From Aradus depressus (lineage: Eukaryota > Arthropoda > Insecta > Hemiptera > Aradidae): 64,000 bases of DNA. The position numbers were made by a program, and so were the translations under genes. Where the stretch lies: contig OY759221.1 in the NCBI GenBank assembly GCA_963662175.1, positions 1,550,001 through 1,614,000 on the forward strand, given 5' to 3'. The notes under the pieces were generated by a model. That model was not told where the DNA came from. It did not search any database and saw nothing but the letters and a program-made list of their open reading frames with translations. This document shows positions 1 to 11,376 of the stretch, one piece after another (positions within the stretch are counted from its first letter, which is position 1; each line of letters opens with the position of its first letter).

Positions 1-215
1 CAACTGGATGTTATCTGTGGCTGTCTTGTGGAGCATTGCAATAGCCACACCGCATCTAACTGAATTCTCATTCCAAGAAACAAAACAGGGAATCTTCTTT
101 TCCAGACACCAAAAACATTCTTGGATATGTGACTCATTGTGTAGACTCTCTCCCCAAGCTGGAATATTGTCCAGTAAGTTGTTGCGGAGTGGACAAGCTC
201 CACATGTTCAAATGA
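1..215 (-). pseudogene. PIF/Harbinger (HARBI1-like) transposase remnant, C-terminal part
   Basis: Read on the minus strand, this piece encodes a stretch with YTMSHISKNVFGVWKRRFPVL followed by a GMRIQLD-like segment. It resembles the end of PIF/Harbinger transposases, where a conserved 'IERAFGxxKRRFPxL' block precedes a hydrophobic helix. That is family knowledge recalled by eye, not a search. The copy looks decayed: the usual residues between SHI and FG are shortened, and the block after GMR loses the expected 'VLHN' ending. It runs off the left edge, so the rest of the element is unseen. A second, unrelated-looking Harbinger stub lies at 58956-59546. Confidence 0.55.
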
Positions 216-779
216 GGCCACTCCCATCTTTTTTGTCACGAAAGTCACCTTTTTTTATTATTCGGTTTCCCGCAAAGTGTTCAATTGAAACCAGCAGAGT
301 TCCTGAAGAATCTCGGAGTTAACAGAAACTGCAATTCAGGAACCTCATGCAATTCAGCCTGTTCCTGAAATAACAGTGATAACATTAGACAAATAATCAC
401 TATACAAAGGATACCAAATAAGCCGACCAGTTTTCCCATATCTAGTATCAAATCATATTAATACAGTTTCGGGGAGTCAACTCAGCTGTGGGGTCAATTC
501 AAACTCAATAATTTTTTTGAAAATCATTCCAAAAGTACAAAGATAACATCATCCAAATAATTCATGGAAGTTAATGTATAAATAAATTTTTAAGTTAAAG
601 TTTTAAATAGAAATAAAAAATATTGTAAATTCAAGCACTTTTTATGAAATTTTTCAGCTGAACAATTTCGAGTTATACGAAGAAATGTGTTCAGTATTTC
701 GCAAATGCTGAATTAATACAAATTATAATGAATACTTAGCAAAGGAAACAATTGAAACGTCTTATTTGGGGCACCGGAG
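216..779. other. AT-rich non-coding stretch
   Basis: No convincing coding frame, RNA gene or terminal repeat was found here. The sequence is A/T-rich and lies between the transposase relic and a possible minus-strand exon. Confidence 0.5.
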
Positions 780-785
780 CACATC

Positions 786-990
786 AAGTACGTAAATAAC
801 AATTATTAATGTCAACTTTATGTTCCAGCTCATCTCTTATCAATTCCAATACCCGTTGTGCAGATTCTACACTTCTACATGCAAAAACACTAACATATGG
901 TGTAGTAACAGTATTGCCAGCAAAAGTTTCAGCATAAACGAAAAACAGTTTGGTTGTGTATGTAATACGCCTTGTTGCTAATCAACTTTT
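786..990 (-). pseudogene. possible exon of an unrecognised minus-strand gene
   Basis: After a plausible acceptor (gattag, minus strand) the frame stays open for about 60 codons to a stop. It contains TRRITYTTKLFFVYAET and VFACRSVESAQRVLELIRDE. The composition looks protein-like, with alternating strands and then a charged helix, vaguely like the end of a PTB/PID-type domain. I cannot name a family. Similar coding-looking pieces on the same strand lie at 1221-1312 and 1769-1868, so they could be exons of one gene or of one degraded element. Confidence 0.25.
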
Positions 991-1220
991 ATACAGCCCA
1001 CAAGTAAAATCGTGTAATCAATTATATGTTTTATGTAAAGATGCATATATGATTTTTAAAAAAAAATTGAAAATAAATATCATTGATTCTAACAAAGGTA
1101 CCTGATTAAAGTTAGTGAACCAAACTATTAACAGTTCACAAAATTAGGTTTCTCTTGGTACTCGCACGTTCGTCCCCTCCAACTCCAGGCCCTTCAGAGC
1201 CAGTCTTTTGCAAAAGATCT

Positions 1221-1312
1221 TTAAAATACCATGGCTCCTCCTTCGGCCTCCAATATTGTCAGTAGTGTATTTACAGACATTGGTCCATGTCCTGTAATTT
1301 GTTTAGCTTGAC
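1221..1312 (-). pseudogene. possible exon fragment with frame break
   Basis: After a good acceptor (ttgcag, minus strand) a short frame reads QAKQITGHGPMSVNTLLTIL and stops. A second frame just downstream (about 1145-1225) also looks coding (KDLLQKTGSEGPG), which suggests a frameshift or a missed splice at the junction. No family is recognised. It is listed because it lies between two other coding-looking pieces on the same strand. Confidence 0.22.
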
Positions 1313-1375
1313 CTGCAATAATATTGAAGGGTCCAAATGTTTAAGTGTGTAATCAAAGTAGATAAAGGATACGCA

Positions 1376-1482
1376 AATGATATAACACTAGATACCTACC
1401 TCACAGTGTTAAGCCTTTTTAATCTACAATGATATAACACTAGACACCTACCTCACAGTGTTAAGCCTTTTTAATCTACAAT
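1376..1482. repeat. two-copy 52-bp tandem duplication
   Basis: A unit starting aatgatataacactaga recurs 52 bp later, at 1428, with only one or two differences. It is a local tandem duplication with no coding potential seen. Confidence 0.85.
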
Positions 1483-1486
1483 TTCA

Positions 1487-1655
1487 CATTCTGAAGAACC
1501 AAGCTTAATAACGGACAAGTGATTTTCAATATAATGCTCTGGATTTTTGAAAACTTCTTTCCGACGAAACTTCTCGGATTCTGTTCCAACTCAAGTTTCG
1601 TACACTGACGAATTGTCTACAAGTAGGATACTCAGGTAAGCCCTTAGCTGAGGGC
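1487..1655 (-). pseudogene. possible second exon, disrupted, following the 1769-1868 exon
   Basis: A minus-strand acceptor (ttttag, 1657-1656) continues the phase of the upstream exon, but the frame meets a TGA after about 22 codons. Beyond it a different frame is again coding-like (ESEKFRRKEVFKNPEHYIEN) to a TAA. This is the expected look of a decayed exon with one frame change. No function can be assigned. Confidence 0.22.
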
Positions 1656-1768
1656 CTAAAACAAGAAACAAAAAAATATTAGAAACTGATAAATCAAAAT
1701 AATGATGATTATAAGAAAATTAATTTTACTTTCCAACAAGAATAATAATATCGAACTGACTGACCAAC

Positions 1769-1868
1769 CTCTCTTTGCAACATTTCTCTTCCATAAATCC
1801 GGTTGAGGCGTCTTCTTTCTTATTTGATTATGCGGTACAATCATTACATTACTATTTAACTCGTCCAT
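1769..1868 (-). pseudogene. candidate N-terminal exon with 'W-K-R-N' motif
   Basis: ATG at 1868-1866 opens 33 codons that end at a good donor (AAGAGAG|gttggt). The exon carries RKKTPQPDLWKRNVAKR. Many insect uncharacterised proteins and element-derived proteins have a similar 'R-K..(N/D)P..WKRN..K..R' motif near the N-terminus, from memory and without a search. The downstream exon is disrupted, so this is best viewed as a gene or element relic. Confidence 0.3.
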
Positions 1869-2360
1869 TTAGATAATTCAATTTTAAAAAACAACTGACA
1901 ATGACAGTAATACTACACAACTTAGTACAATAATAAAAAAAAAAACAGACAGTACAATAACCTGCCGTATTTAACCCCCCCTTGGCCGAATGGAGGTTTA
2001 TTTTCTTCCAACGGTCATTTTTATGAGATTTCAAAAACAGTTTTTTTTTTTGCTCCCAAATAATAATCTAACAAATAGAAGTCACTGCGGCCACACAATA
2101 ACTTAATAAAAACGGCAGCAAACAAAACGATGCAATAACTGCAGAACGATTAAACATAGGAAAATGACAGTTTTGCAACTACGCCCCATAAATATATTTG
2201 ATATAAAATATTCCTACATTATTATTATTAACTTTTTTTAAATAATAACACTGTTTACATGATAACAAAATTAAGAAAATCTTATAATACATGTTTTAAA
2301 CATTACCTACTTGTTATATGTAAATTCAATTAAAAAGTGGAAATAAATATTTATCTAAAA
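1869..2360. other. AT-rich stretch, nothing recognised
   Basis: Homopolymer A/T runs and no supportable gene. Confidence 0.4.
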
Positions 2361-3328
2361 CTAGCAATAATACCCGGCGTTGCCCGGGGAACTTTGACTT
2401 TTCTCCTAATATCTTTCGTTCGAATCCTATTCAATTCTTCAATAGTACATTCATTATAATTTTCAATTATTCATACGGAATAACGCTTATAGTCCTTCAA
2501 CGGCGGATACCCCAGCTAGTAAGTTTTTAGGACCCCTGGGCACCACAGCTAGTACGCGTCATTCAACGGCAGAAACCACAGCTAGTGAATACTTAGCATC
2601 GCTGGACATCTTAGCCAGTGCGTACTTAAGAACGCTCCTGACCACAGCTAGTCTGTTCTTTGCAACGGCGGACCCCACAGCTACTACGTAGTTAGGAACG
2701 CTGGGCACCACAGCTAGTACGTAGTTACTACTACTATATGTGAAATTTCATGAGAAGCCGATTACCTTGAATGAGTCAGTATTATTTTTATGCTTAGCCC
2801 CTCCCCCCCTCCCGTTCAAATTTTTGAGATCTCACTTAGGGTATTTTTCTATTTCGCCTTTAAAAATACTAAATATGAAATTCCATGACACTTGGATCAT
2901 CTATTAATGACCGATCACTATCTTCATATTAAGGCCTACCCCCACTGCCTTTCAAAATTTTGAGATGTTACATAGCTTACTTTTCAATTTGCCCTATAGG
3001 AATACTACATATGAAATTCCATGACAATCCGAGCATCCGTTAATGACAGAACTATCTTTATATTTAGGCCCCCCTCACAACCCCCTCCCTTTCAAAATTT
3101 AGGGACGCCACATAGCCTATTTTTCAAATTGGCTTTTAAGAATACTACATGTGAAATTTCATGATAATCCCCCCCCCCCCTCTAATCCAGTTGACAGTTT
3201 GGAACTCTCTTCATAAGAACCTTCCTCGGACTTCAACAAATATTTGAAAAAAAAAATTAGCCGAATTGGTCCAGCCGTTCTTGAGTTTTGCGCTTAGCAA
3301 ATTTAGCCATTCATTTTTATTATATAGA
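2361..3328 (-). mobile_element. complete short non-autonomous Helitron
   Basis: On the minus strand the element begins TCTATATAATAAAAATG at 3328 and ends with a GC-rich hairpin (CCCGGGCAACGCCGGG) followed about 8 nt later by CTAG at 2364-2361. The base before the 5' TC is A and the base after CTAG is T, which is the A|T insertion site expected of Helitrons. It is 968 bp long with no Rep/helicase. Inside are degenerate copies of a roughly 125-bp unit with C/G runs (about 2740-3190) and of the 33-bp ACTAGCTGTG unit (about 2510-2740). Both are shared with the Helitrons at 23.6-26.1 and 34.3-37.7 kb, so it belongs to the same family. Confidence 0.8.
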
Positions 3329-5274
3329 TATTTTTATTTTCCTTTTAACCCGTCGGGGTCTTTTGATGAATAAAATAAAATTTTTCTAACCCGGACTACG
3401 ACAATATTCTATTGAACTGTCCCACAACCCGTAAAGCATCCTCAAAATGATACAACCAATTATTGACGCGACATTTTGTATATGGACCCAATAGAGACAA
3501 GAAATCTGTATATTTTCAACGAAATCAGGAAAAGGGAAGGGGGAGGGGGGGTCAGAGGAGTATATTCTAACTGCCGATGTAACGAATATATCAACACGAA
3601 ATTTAGTGAGAATTCAGAAATTTATCGATTTTCAACCAAGTGAAGGATTGGTTTCCCTGGAAAACTGAAAATTTAGTTGATTAATTCACGCTGGGGAAGT
3701 ACATAGTCTGTGATGTGCATCTAACCTGAAATGTATCAAGAGACTCAGACTGATAGCACAGTGGCCACCATACGTAAGTAACAGAACACGACACAATGAC
3801 CTCATGATAAACTCAGTTTCTTCACCACACAATCCTCCCAGGAGATTGAAGAAGAGATGGAACCGTCACTTAGTATAATCCCTTGCACCCCCCCCCCCCC
3901 CCCCCTCCCCCACTTCTTGAAACAAAATCATAATAATTTCCCCATTCATTGTTTTTAAATTTCTCTCTGAGGAGCCTGGGTGGCCTTCCTCTCTCACGCC
4001 ACTCAAGACATCCACTATCTCTCAAATACTCTTGGTAGCTGGTTGTTACGTTATGGCAATAGTTGCAACCAACTTCAATAAGACAAAAAAAAATTATTTA
4101 TGTATCGATGTTATTAGTTTCGATTGTAAATTTTTCAGAAATTGTACTATTTCATTCGTTTAAAACTAAAAATGTTATTGCAAATATCAGATATTTTAAT
4201 AATATTTGTTTTATAATCGGAATGGAAAAAAAATGGTGTTCTTAGTTTTGAACATACACCTAATTACTTTCATTAATTATTTGGAAAATATTTTAATTAC
4301 CCCCTCAAATTTTTACTTGTTCCGACGTCATCAATTCTGGGGAGGAGGGATATCCACTTTATTTCCTCCCTAAAGATTTGCGCCTGTACCTCATATAAAA
4401 TTGCGTAATTTAAGGTTATCTTTTTAGGGATATCAGGAGCATTTGAACTCCTGAACTCCCTAAAAACCCATCTCCCGGGCCTCGATGAATGCAACAAATT
4501 TGATGATGACCAGGACCACATCATCAGTATCTATAATTTATCTGTTTTTTGTTAACATTTCTTCTGTCAGTCACAATCTTCTTTTTATAGAACGTAGGTA
4601 TTTATTGAGTCCACCTCTATATTCTAACACTAAGTCAAAACTGTTTTAACAAAAAATAAGTAGTTACATATAAATCCGGTCCTTTAATTATATATTTCTT
4701 CTCAGAACACAATTCAATTTAGTATTACCAAAATATAATAACGTTCAAACAAGAGAAGTTTAATTCAAACTAAGTAAGGGAGGGTCAAGTTTCCCACTCA
4801 TATAAAATTGGCACAGAACTTAATATACAGACAACGATATTTATTACAATTATATTTCTTAAAAAATAATCAGTGCTGTTATCTATTTTTCATCAACTTA
4901 CTGTTTTCCGTAATACAAGTCATACGTATAAAATTGGCTAAACGGTTTTGTCAACGGTAAATGTTTACTGTCGACAGTGTAAAAATATAAGCCTTTTTGG
5001 TTAAATAAAACTATTTGACTTACTTGGCGTGAATGGTGTTTTTGAATAGATTCGATTTTAATTTATTAATTTCAATGCCTAAAACAGGTTTTTATAATCA
5101 TTCTTGTATTGTATTAAGAACAATTCTACCTTTAGTTTATATTTTATTGGGCTAAGTCAATGAGTCAATAGATTTTCACTTGAGAGAGGTTGCATGCAGG
5201 CAGTGTTGCCCCTTCTCCAATAACACACTAGTTTCCGTTCGTACTTTGATATAATTTTTATATTCTTATTTTTA

Positions 5275-5277
<3 letters not shown>
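3329..5277. other. intergenic, low-complexity and dispersed-repeat sequence
   Basis: No gene is supported. About 3470-3720 resembles a dispersed unit seen again near 12.99-13.35, 51.3-51.6 and 54.8-55.0 kb ('aactgccgatgtaacga', 'tcaacacgaaattt'). A C run lies at about 3890-3905. The rest is AT-rich and unrecognised. Confidence 0.45.

Positions 5278-5325
<48 letters not shown>
5278..5325. repeat. (TA)n microsatellite, target of the LTR element
   Basis: About 45 bp of TA dinucleotides ends exactly at the 5' LTR. The same AT run resumes at 10433, on the other side of the element, so the retrotransposon landed inside a microsatellite. Confidence 0.9.
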
Positions 5326-5328
<3 letters not shown>

Positions 5329-6114
5329 GATGTACACTACGGAACATTTTTTTTATGAATAAAAAGTAATTTTTTTTTTTTATAATCCAATATCATATAT
5401 ATATTAGATATATATCAAGGTGTTTGAGAAACAAAACAAGAAAACATATAAAAAACAGCTGTGAAATAGTGTTAAATGTAATGGAGTCGTGAGCTAGCTC
5501 TTAAACGGTGCAATGTGTTTTGATATGTTTTTTTAAATAAAAATGAAGTTGAACAATTAGATGAAAGTTGACTGGGGTGGAATTAAAGTGAAGAGTTGAC
5601 GGGGTCTGGTTTTTGTGGTAGAGGCGTCGAGAAGGTACAATTAATAATATATATTTTTCAATATGCCCAAATAAAAAAAGAAATAGTTTTTTAAGTATTA
5701 ATTTAATGTTTTTGTGCCATTGTAAATTTTTGTTTTGTTTGTTCAAATAAGTTTTTTTTAAATTTAAATATGTAAATATAGATAATAACCCAATTATTTG
5801 TCCTCTTCAAATTCTATTCTATTCATCTTCCCTGTTGTCCCAGTAGTATCATTTAAAAAACCTTTGGATTAGAAATTAATATTATTTAAAATTATTAAAA
5901 ATTGGTATCTCTTTGTGAATCCAAGTGTAAAGTTCGTTTAATTGAATTTTTTTTTGTTGTATACGTGTACTTTCTTAAAAATTGCACGTCTTAAATTATT
6001 GATAATATTTTTTTAGGGCAATTTTCGGCAAACTACTGTAGAAATCAAAATTTAAATAAACAAAAGAGATCAAATTTCTACAGGAAATGTGGTAGCAAAC
6101 AAGTTATTATCACA
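5326..6114 (+). repeat. 5' LTR
   Basis: 789 bp, TG..CA termini, and no difference noticed from the 3' LTR. It inserts directly after the TA microsatellite. Confidence 0.85.
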
Positions 6115-6118
6115 TTTT

Positions 6119-6137
6119 TGGCATATCCCTTGTGTGG
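6119..6137 (+). promoter_or_regulatory. possible primer-binding site
   Basis: TGGCATATCCCTTG begins five bases after the 5' LTR, where LTR elements place the sequence pairing with a tRNA 3' CCA end. I cannot name the tRNA. Confidence 0.35.
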
Positions 6138-6375
6138 ACGATTTTCGCCACAAAGCCCCATCATATTTTGGCCAAACCTTGATGGGAGAATTTTTTTTTA
6201 TATTAATTAAAGTAGGGAAACAGGTTGAAAAAGATGAAAAGGATAGAATAGAGACAAATAAGGGTTACATTTAATTTTGAGAAATAATATTTTTTTTTGC
6301 CAACTTCAAAAGAAGGTTACTATTTTATATAACATTGTTTTTGTTTAGTAATTATATATTTAGTAAAGTAAGAAA

Positions 6376-7572
6376 ATGCCAATTACCAGAGGACAAGCGA
6401 GAAGATTAGAGGAGGAAAGTAGAGAGGAAGGGTCGAGTTTGGAGGAAAGATCCGATATGGAGTTATCGGAAGATAGAGAAAGGGAGACTCCAGCCGCAAT
6501 GGAGTCCATGCAGGGTACAGGTGAGGAGTCGCAAGGGGAGGGGGTAAATAAAGATAAAGAAAAAAAGGGCATTGCTGCTCCTGATATGGAATGGCTCCGT
6601 GTTGTGTTAACAAAGTTAACTGGGGATATGAATCAAAAAATGGAAGAGCAAAGTAATAAATTAGGAAATTTAGTAACAAAGTTAACTGGGGAAATGGGGA
6701 ATATCAATCAAAAAATAGAAGAACAGGGAAAAGAATTAAGGGGGGATATTGGAAATATCAATCAAAAAATAGAAGAACAGGGTAGAGATTTAAGGAGGAA
6801 TATGAAAGAGCAAGGAATAGAATTAAGGGGGGATTTGGAAAATATAAATCAGAGAATAGAAGAACAGGGAAAAGAATTAAAGGGAGAGATGGGAAATTTA
6901 AGAGGCGACATTAAAAATTTAGAAGTTAAATTAAATAAAAAGGTGGACAATTTGATGAACCAATTAGAGAAAATTCAAATAGAAAATGAAAGAGTTGAAA
7001 GTAGGATAAATAAAGCAGGAGAAAACTTAGAAAAGCACTTAAATCAAAAAATTAACAAGTTGGATGAAGGGAATTCTGAAGTAGAAAAAGAAGTTCTTAT
7101 TATTGACAGTCAGTCACAAGTTGATGAAGTAGAAGGAACAGAGAATAACAGTGGGGAGGAACCGACCCAAATTTTAGAGAAAGAGGTGGAGGAAGAGAGT
7201 CAAAATGTAGAAAAATTAGTATTAAGTGAAATTCAAGAAAATAGGATGAATATTGATGTGGATGGACAGAGTGAAAGGAACATTTTGATGTTATTAGACA
7301 AAACAAACGAACAGACTGAGGACAACAAACAAAAGACAAATTTTAATTTTAAAGAAAATATAGTTAAAACTTACAGACAAACTGGAAATAGAAAGGAGGC
7401 TAATAAAAGTTATAAGAACAATTTTAAAAAGAGAGTAAAAGCATTCAAACAGGTATTAAGGACAAAATTAACACTGAACAAATATTTAGAGAAGGGGGAG
7501 GGGATTTTTAAAGACATAATTCGCCGGGGCATCCGGAAAAAGATAAAATTAAATTTGGGCTTTGCAATATAA
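6376..7572 (+). CDS. gag-like coiled-coil protein of the LTR element (398 aa)
   Basis: The ORF starts MPITRGQARRLEEE, a start style common in insect gypsy-group gag proteins (recalled, not searched). Residues about 70-235 form a long charged heptad-like coiled coil with internal repeats of 'NINQKIEEQGKELRG' (at least four degenerate copies). It then runs through an acidic, E/Q/N-rich segment to a strongly basic C-terminus (KKRVKAFK, IRRGIRKKIKLNL). No CCHC zinc knuckle and no major-homology-like capsid block was seen, so it may be only the N-terminal part of a gag. It lies between intact LTRs with about 2 kb of apparently non-coding sequence after it. It could help pack the element's RNA or could be a relic kept open by recency. 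Confidence 0.6.
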   Translation: MPITRGQARRLEEESREEGSSLEERSDMELSEDRERETPAAMESMQGTGEESQGEGVNKDKEKKGIAAPDMEWLRVVLTKLTGDMNQKMEEQSNKLGNLVTKLTGEMGNINQKIEEQGKELRGDIGNINQKIEEQGRDLRRNMKEQGIELRGDLENINQRIEEQGKELKGEMGNLRGDIKNLEVKLNKKVDNLMNQLEKIQIENERVESRINKAGENLEKHLNQKINKLDEGNSEVEKEVLIIDSQSQVDEVEGTENNSGEEPTQILEKEVEEESQNVEKLVLSEIQENRMNIDVDGQSERNILMLLDKTNEQTEDNKQKTNFNFKENIVKTYRQTGNRKEANKSYKNNFKKRVKAFKQVLRTKLTLNKYLEKGEGIFKDIIRRGIRKKIKLNLGFAI

Positions 7573-9620
7573 TTGCATTAGCCACTTTTTATAGTGAACC
7601 CATTTTTTTTGCAACTCGGATGAGTTTGAGGAAATGACTGACAGACTAACATGACAGAATTAGGATCAATTTAAAATATGACGAAGTGACATTGGACTAA
7701 TATAATAGTATGGATGATAAATTTATTTTTTGGATGAGAGAATTTTGGTATATGAAGAGTATGGATGAATTTTGGTATAGTTTTGCGTTTAAATTAATTA
7801 GGATATATATTTTTTTTTAGGATTAGATTAGATGTTAGGATCAGTATAAAATTAATCTAAGATTATATTTAGGGATTAGTCATCCAAATTTAATATATAC
7901 AAATTATTTATTTGAGACTTACATGTTAATAATGATATTATTGAAAATTAAAACATATACATACAACTGATTTTTTTTTTTACGAACATAATATGGAAGA
8001 AGATAGATTTTTTTATTATATTTTTTATTACAAATGTTAGAAAGATAAAATCAGCAGGCTGAGAGATGCCTAGATCTCTTTGGAGACATGACGAACTTCC
8101 TGAGGCCGAGTCAAGGGGACAGATTTTCTGTTTCGGAACTGTTCAGCTAGGATACCGGACGTGACTAAATCATAATAATATTATAAATTAGAAAGACGAA
8201 CGAAAATGTATAGAAGCCTTGAAAGGATAATATATTATATAAATTGTATGTATGCATAGGTTAGTAAATTTTTGTTATTATAAATTCTATTATTTAGACA
8301 ATTTCATTTATTATTCTGAGTAACATGTTTTTCTACGTAAATTTGTTTAATAGAGAGAGTAGATGAGAAGAGTTGTAGGAGCACATTATATAACTTTAGG
8401 AATAGGAACAAACAAAGGGTAATATTAATTAGAGAAGTTTTGAATTAATTGCTGATGACATTCTTTTAGACGTCGGGATTATATAGATTTGTTTTGGGAG
8501 AAATTATTTTTTTTAATCCTAGTAAGAGCTAGTGATTAATTGGAGATTTATATTTTTTTTTGATCTGCGAGAGATGATTTTTTTTGTGTCGACTAGAAAG
8601 AACTAGCGATATATATAGGAGATTTATGATGTAGTGTTGGTTGCCTACCTGAGATAGGAGGAACCGTATTTTTGCTACGTCAACGATGAAGTTATTATTA
8701 TTAGGGAGTTATTAGTAGAGAAGGAAGTTGAAGTAAAAATATATGTGAGATACAATTTTTTTTAGTTAGGAAGTAAGAAGGACGTCTCAAAGAATTTAAT
8801 ACCTCAAAAGACAAGTACTATATATATTAAATAAATTAAATTTGTATTCCTTATTACCCGGCGTGAGGCCTAATTTTGATTGTTAAGTAATATTTTGGAA
8901 GTGTGATGAAGTAAAACCGAAGGATTTATTTAATTTTTATTTCAAGTAAATTTTTTTATATAAAATCTTTTTATATAATTATTTTGAATACATACAAATG
9001 TTAAATTGATAGTAAAGGCGGAAAGTAAAATTAATTGGCAATTTCTTAAATCTATATGCAACTTGATTATTTCCAAACTTGATTTCATGACTATGACTGA
9101 TCCTGTAAATATGTAAAAATTTAGTATTATATTTTTTATGTTCAATTAGTTCAAATTTTTATAAATTTAAGTTAACATTTTCTTTAGGTTAAGGATTAAT
9201 TGTAAATTTTTAGATTAAGATTTGTTTTTGTTTATTAGAAATTAAGTACGTATATATATAAGTTTAATAATTGTAAATAGTAATAAAAAAAAAAATAAAA
9301 AATGGGCATATATGTATAAAAAGAGCGTCGAATTGGGCATATAAAAAATAAATCAGTGAGTGTAAGTGAGAGAGAGACTTCGATACATCGTTGATCAATG
9401 AGTTGAAGACATCAAGGAGCCAGCCAACATGTGCGTTCGAGGAGGAGCCCATCATGTGAATTGGAGAAAGACGTTAATCCATCTGTGTATTGAAGGAGGA
9501 AGCTTATCATGTGGATTCGAGGAAGAAGCTAAATCAACCTGTGTGTAGGAAGAAATTAAATCTTAAAGAACTTATAAAAAAAAAAAAAAAAAAAAAAAAT
9601 TTTGTGAACAAACATTTTTT
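7573..9620 (+). other. internal non-coding part of the LTR element
   Basis: About 2 kb of AT-rich sequence with no long frame on either strand. A short more GC-balanced island lies near 8060-8170. I see no pol or env domain. Confidence 0.6.
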
Positions 9621-9643
9621 TTTAAAAAGAAGGAAAAGGCAAA
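9621..9643 (+). promoter_or_regulatory. polypurine tract before the 3' LTR
   Basis: The purine-rich run aaaaagaaggaaaaggcaaa directly precedes the TG of the 3' LTR, the expected place for plus-strand priming. Confidence 0.6.
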
Positions 9644-10432
9644 TGTGATGTACACTACGGAACATTTTTTTTATGAATAAAAAGTAATTTTTTTTTTTTA
9701 TAATCCAATATCATATATATATTAGATATATATCAAGGTGTTTGAGAAACAAAACAAGAAAACATATAAAAAACAGCTGTGAAATAGTGTTAAATGTAAT
9801 GGAGTCGTGAGCTAGCTCTTAAACGGTGCAATGTGTTTTGATATGTTTTTTTAAATAAAAATGAAGTTGAACAATTAGATGAAAGTTGACTGGGGTGGAA
9901 TTAAAGTGAAGAGTTGACGGGGTCTGGTTTTTGTGGTAGAGGCGTCGAGAAGGTACAATTAATAATATATATTTTTCAATATGCCCAAATAAAAAAAGAA
10001 ATAGTTTTTTAAGTATTAATTTAATGTTTTTGTGCCATTGTAAATTTTTGTTTTGTTTGTTCAAATAAGTTTTTTTTAAATTTAAATATGTAAATATAGA
10101 TAATAACCCAATTATTTGTCCTCTTCAAATTCTATTCTATTCATCTTCCCTGTTGTCCCAGTAGTATCATTTAAAAAACCTTTGGATTAGAAATTAATAT
10201 TATTTAAAATTATTAAAAATTGGTATCTCTTTGTGAATCCAAGTGTAAAGTTCGTTTAATTGAATTTTTTTTTGTTGTATACGTGTACTTTCTTAAAAAT
10301 TGCACGTCTTAAATTATTGATAATATTTTTTTAGGGCAATTTTCGGCAAACTACTGTAGAAATCAAAATTTAAATAAACAAAAGAGATCAAATTTCTACA
10401 GGAAATGTGGTAGCAAACAAGTTATTATCACA
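9644..10432 (+). repeat. 3' LTR
   Basis: 789 bp, the same length and apparently the same sequence as the 5' LTR. It is followed by the resumed AT repeat. Confidence 0.85.
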
Positions 10433-10534
10433 ATATATATATATATATAATGTGTTATTAACATGTTTTTTTTTTCACGTCAAAGTACTTACAATTTTAA
10501 ACACTTTTTTCAAAGTATATCAGCCATGACCTTA

Positions 10535-10781
10535 GTTAGTTATTGTGATTCATGCCCAGGCTTTAATTACGAGATCATATCGCCTACTACCACAGCGCTC
10601 TTTCGTCGCTCTGGTGGACAAGAGCCCGACTCAACAGTGGGCGTCCTAAATTTTACCTAGACTGGTTTAGTTGCCTACCCTAAATTTTTATTCACCTATG
10701 GCAGGGGGTCTTTAATGAGTACCTACCTGACATCGTACAGACTCGGGACCACCTCCCACCCGAAGGAAGGCGTGCTCAAGG
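10535..10781 (-). mobile_element. SINE family A, 5'-truncated copy
   Basis: This is the body and 3' end of the tRNA-derived SINE seen complete at 26520-26863 and 52486-52826. It has the same 'catgcccgggctttaa..cgcctactaccagagcgctctttcg' end and the 'ccgaaggacggcgtgct' core, with substitutions. The tRNA-like head is missing. Confidence 0.75.
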
Positions 10782-11376
10782 TGACCCTAAAGAAATAATA
10801 ATGAATTAATAAGAATTTGACAGGAGACCTCGGAAAATTAATTGGAATGACTATAAAAAGGCTTACGATTTCAGAAACTGTGAATTAAATAAATGAATGA
10901 ATAGGAACAAAGATATATTTATTATTTTATTTTTATTATTTTATTTTTATTTGTATTTTAGAAAGAAAATTTTGTTGTCAATAAGTTCATGAGAAATAAG
11001 ATTATAAGTTTATAAGATAATATTATTTATGTAAATCTAGACTCCTCAAGGCGGCTTAGGCTATTGAGTTTGTCTTCATAAAAGGTCACATCATGGTAAA
11101 TATGTTTTGTATGTAATTTTCTATTATGTTAATTGAATAAAGACTACTACTATAATATTGGAATGAGTTAAGAATGTGATAGGTTAACAGGTTTTGTATT
11201 TATTTAAAAAATAAAATAAAAGGAAATCCTTAAAGAATATAGTCGTCAGTGATTCACCGGAAATCTACTCCTCAAGCACGAATTAATCAGCAACGATTTC
11301 CGCCTTTCTCAAAAACCAGTCAGTCTACGAATTTGGTTGAAAATCAATGGGTGTCTTATTGAGGAACTTGTGAATC
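10782..11376. other. AT-rich non-coding stretch
   Basis: Nothing recognised apart from a short dispersed phrase (tttggttgaaaatcaatgggtgtc, about 11330-11355) that recurs near 51.3 kb. Confidence 0.4.

Larger units (their letters stand above)
5326..10432 (+). mobile_element. non-autonomous LTR retrotransposon, gag-like ORF only
   Basis: Two directly repeated 789-bp segments (5326-6114 and 9644-10432) flank 3529 bp. Each begins TGTGAT and ends ATCACA, so they have TG..CA ends with a 6-bp inverted repeat. The flanking bases ATAT (5322-5325 and 10433-10436) fit a 4-bp target duplication, although the target is itself an AT repeat. A TGG five bases inside the left LTR (6119) could start a primer-binding site, and a purine run (aaaaagaaggaaaagg) precedes the right LTR. 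The only sizeable ORF is gag-like. No protease, reverse transcriptase, RNase H or integrase was seen. The LTRs look identical by eye, so the insertion is recent and must have used proteins from elsewhere. Confidence 0.85.
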
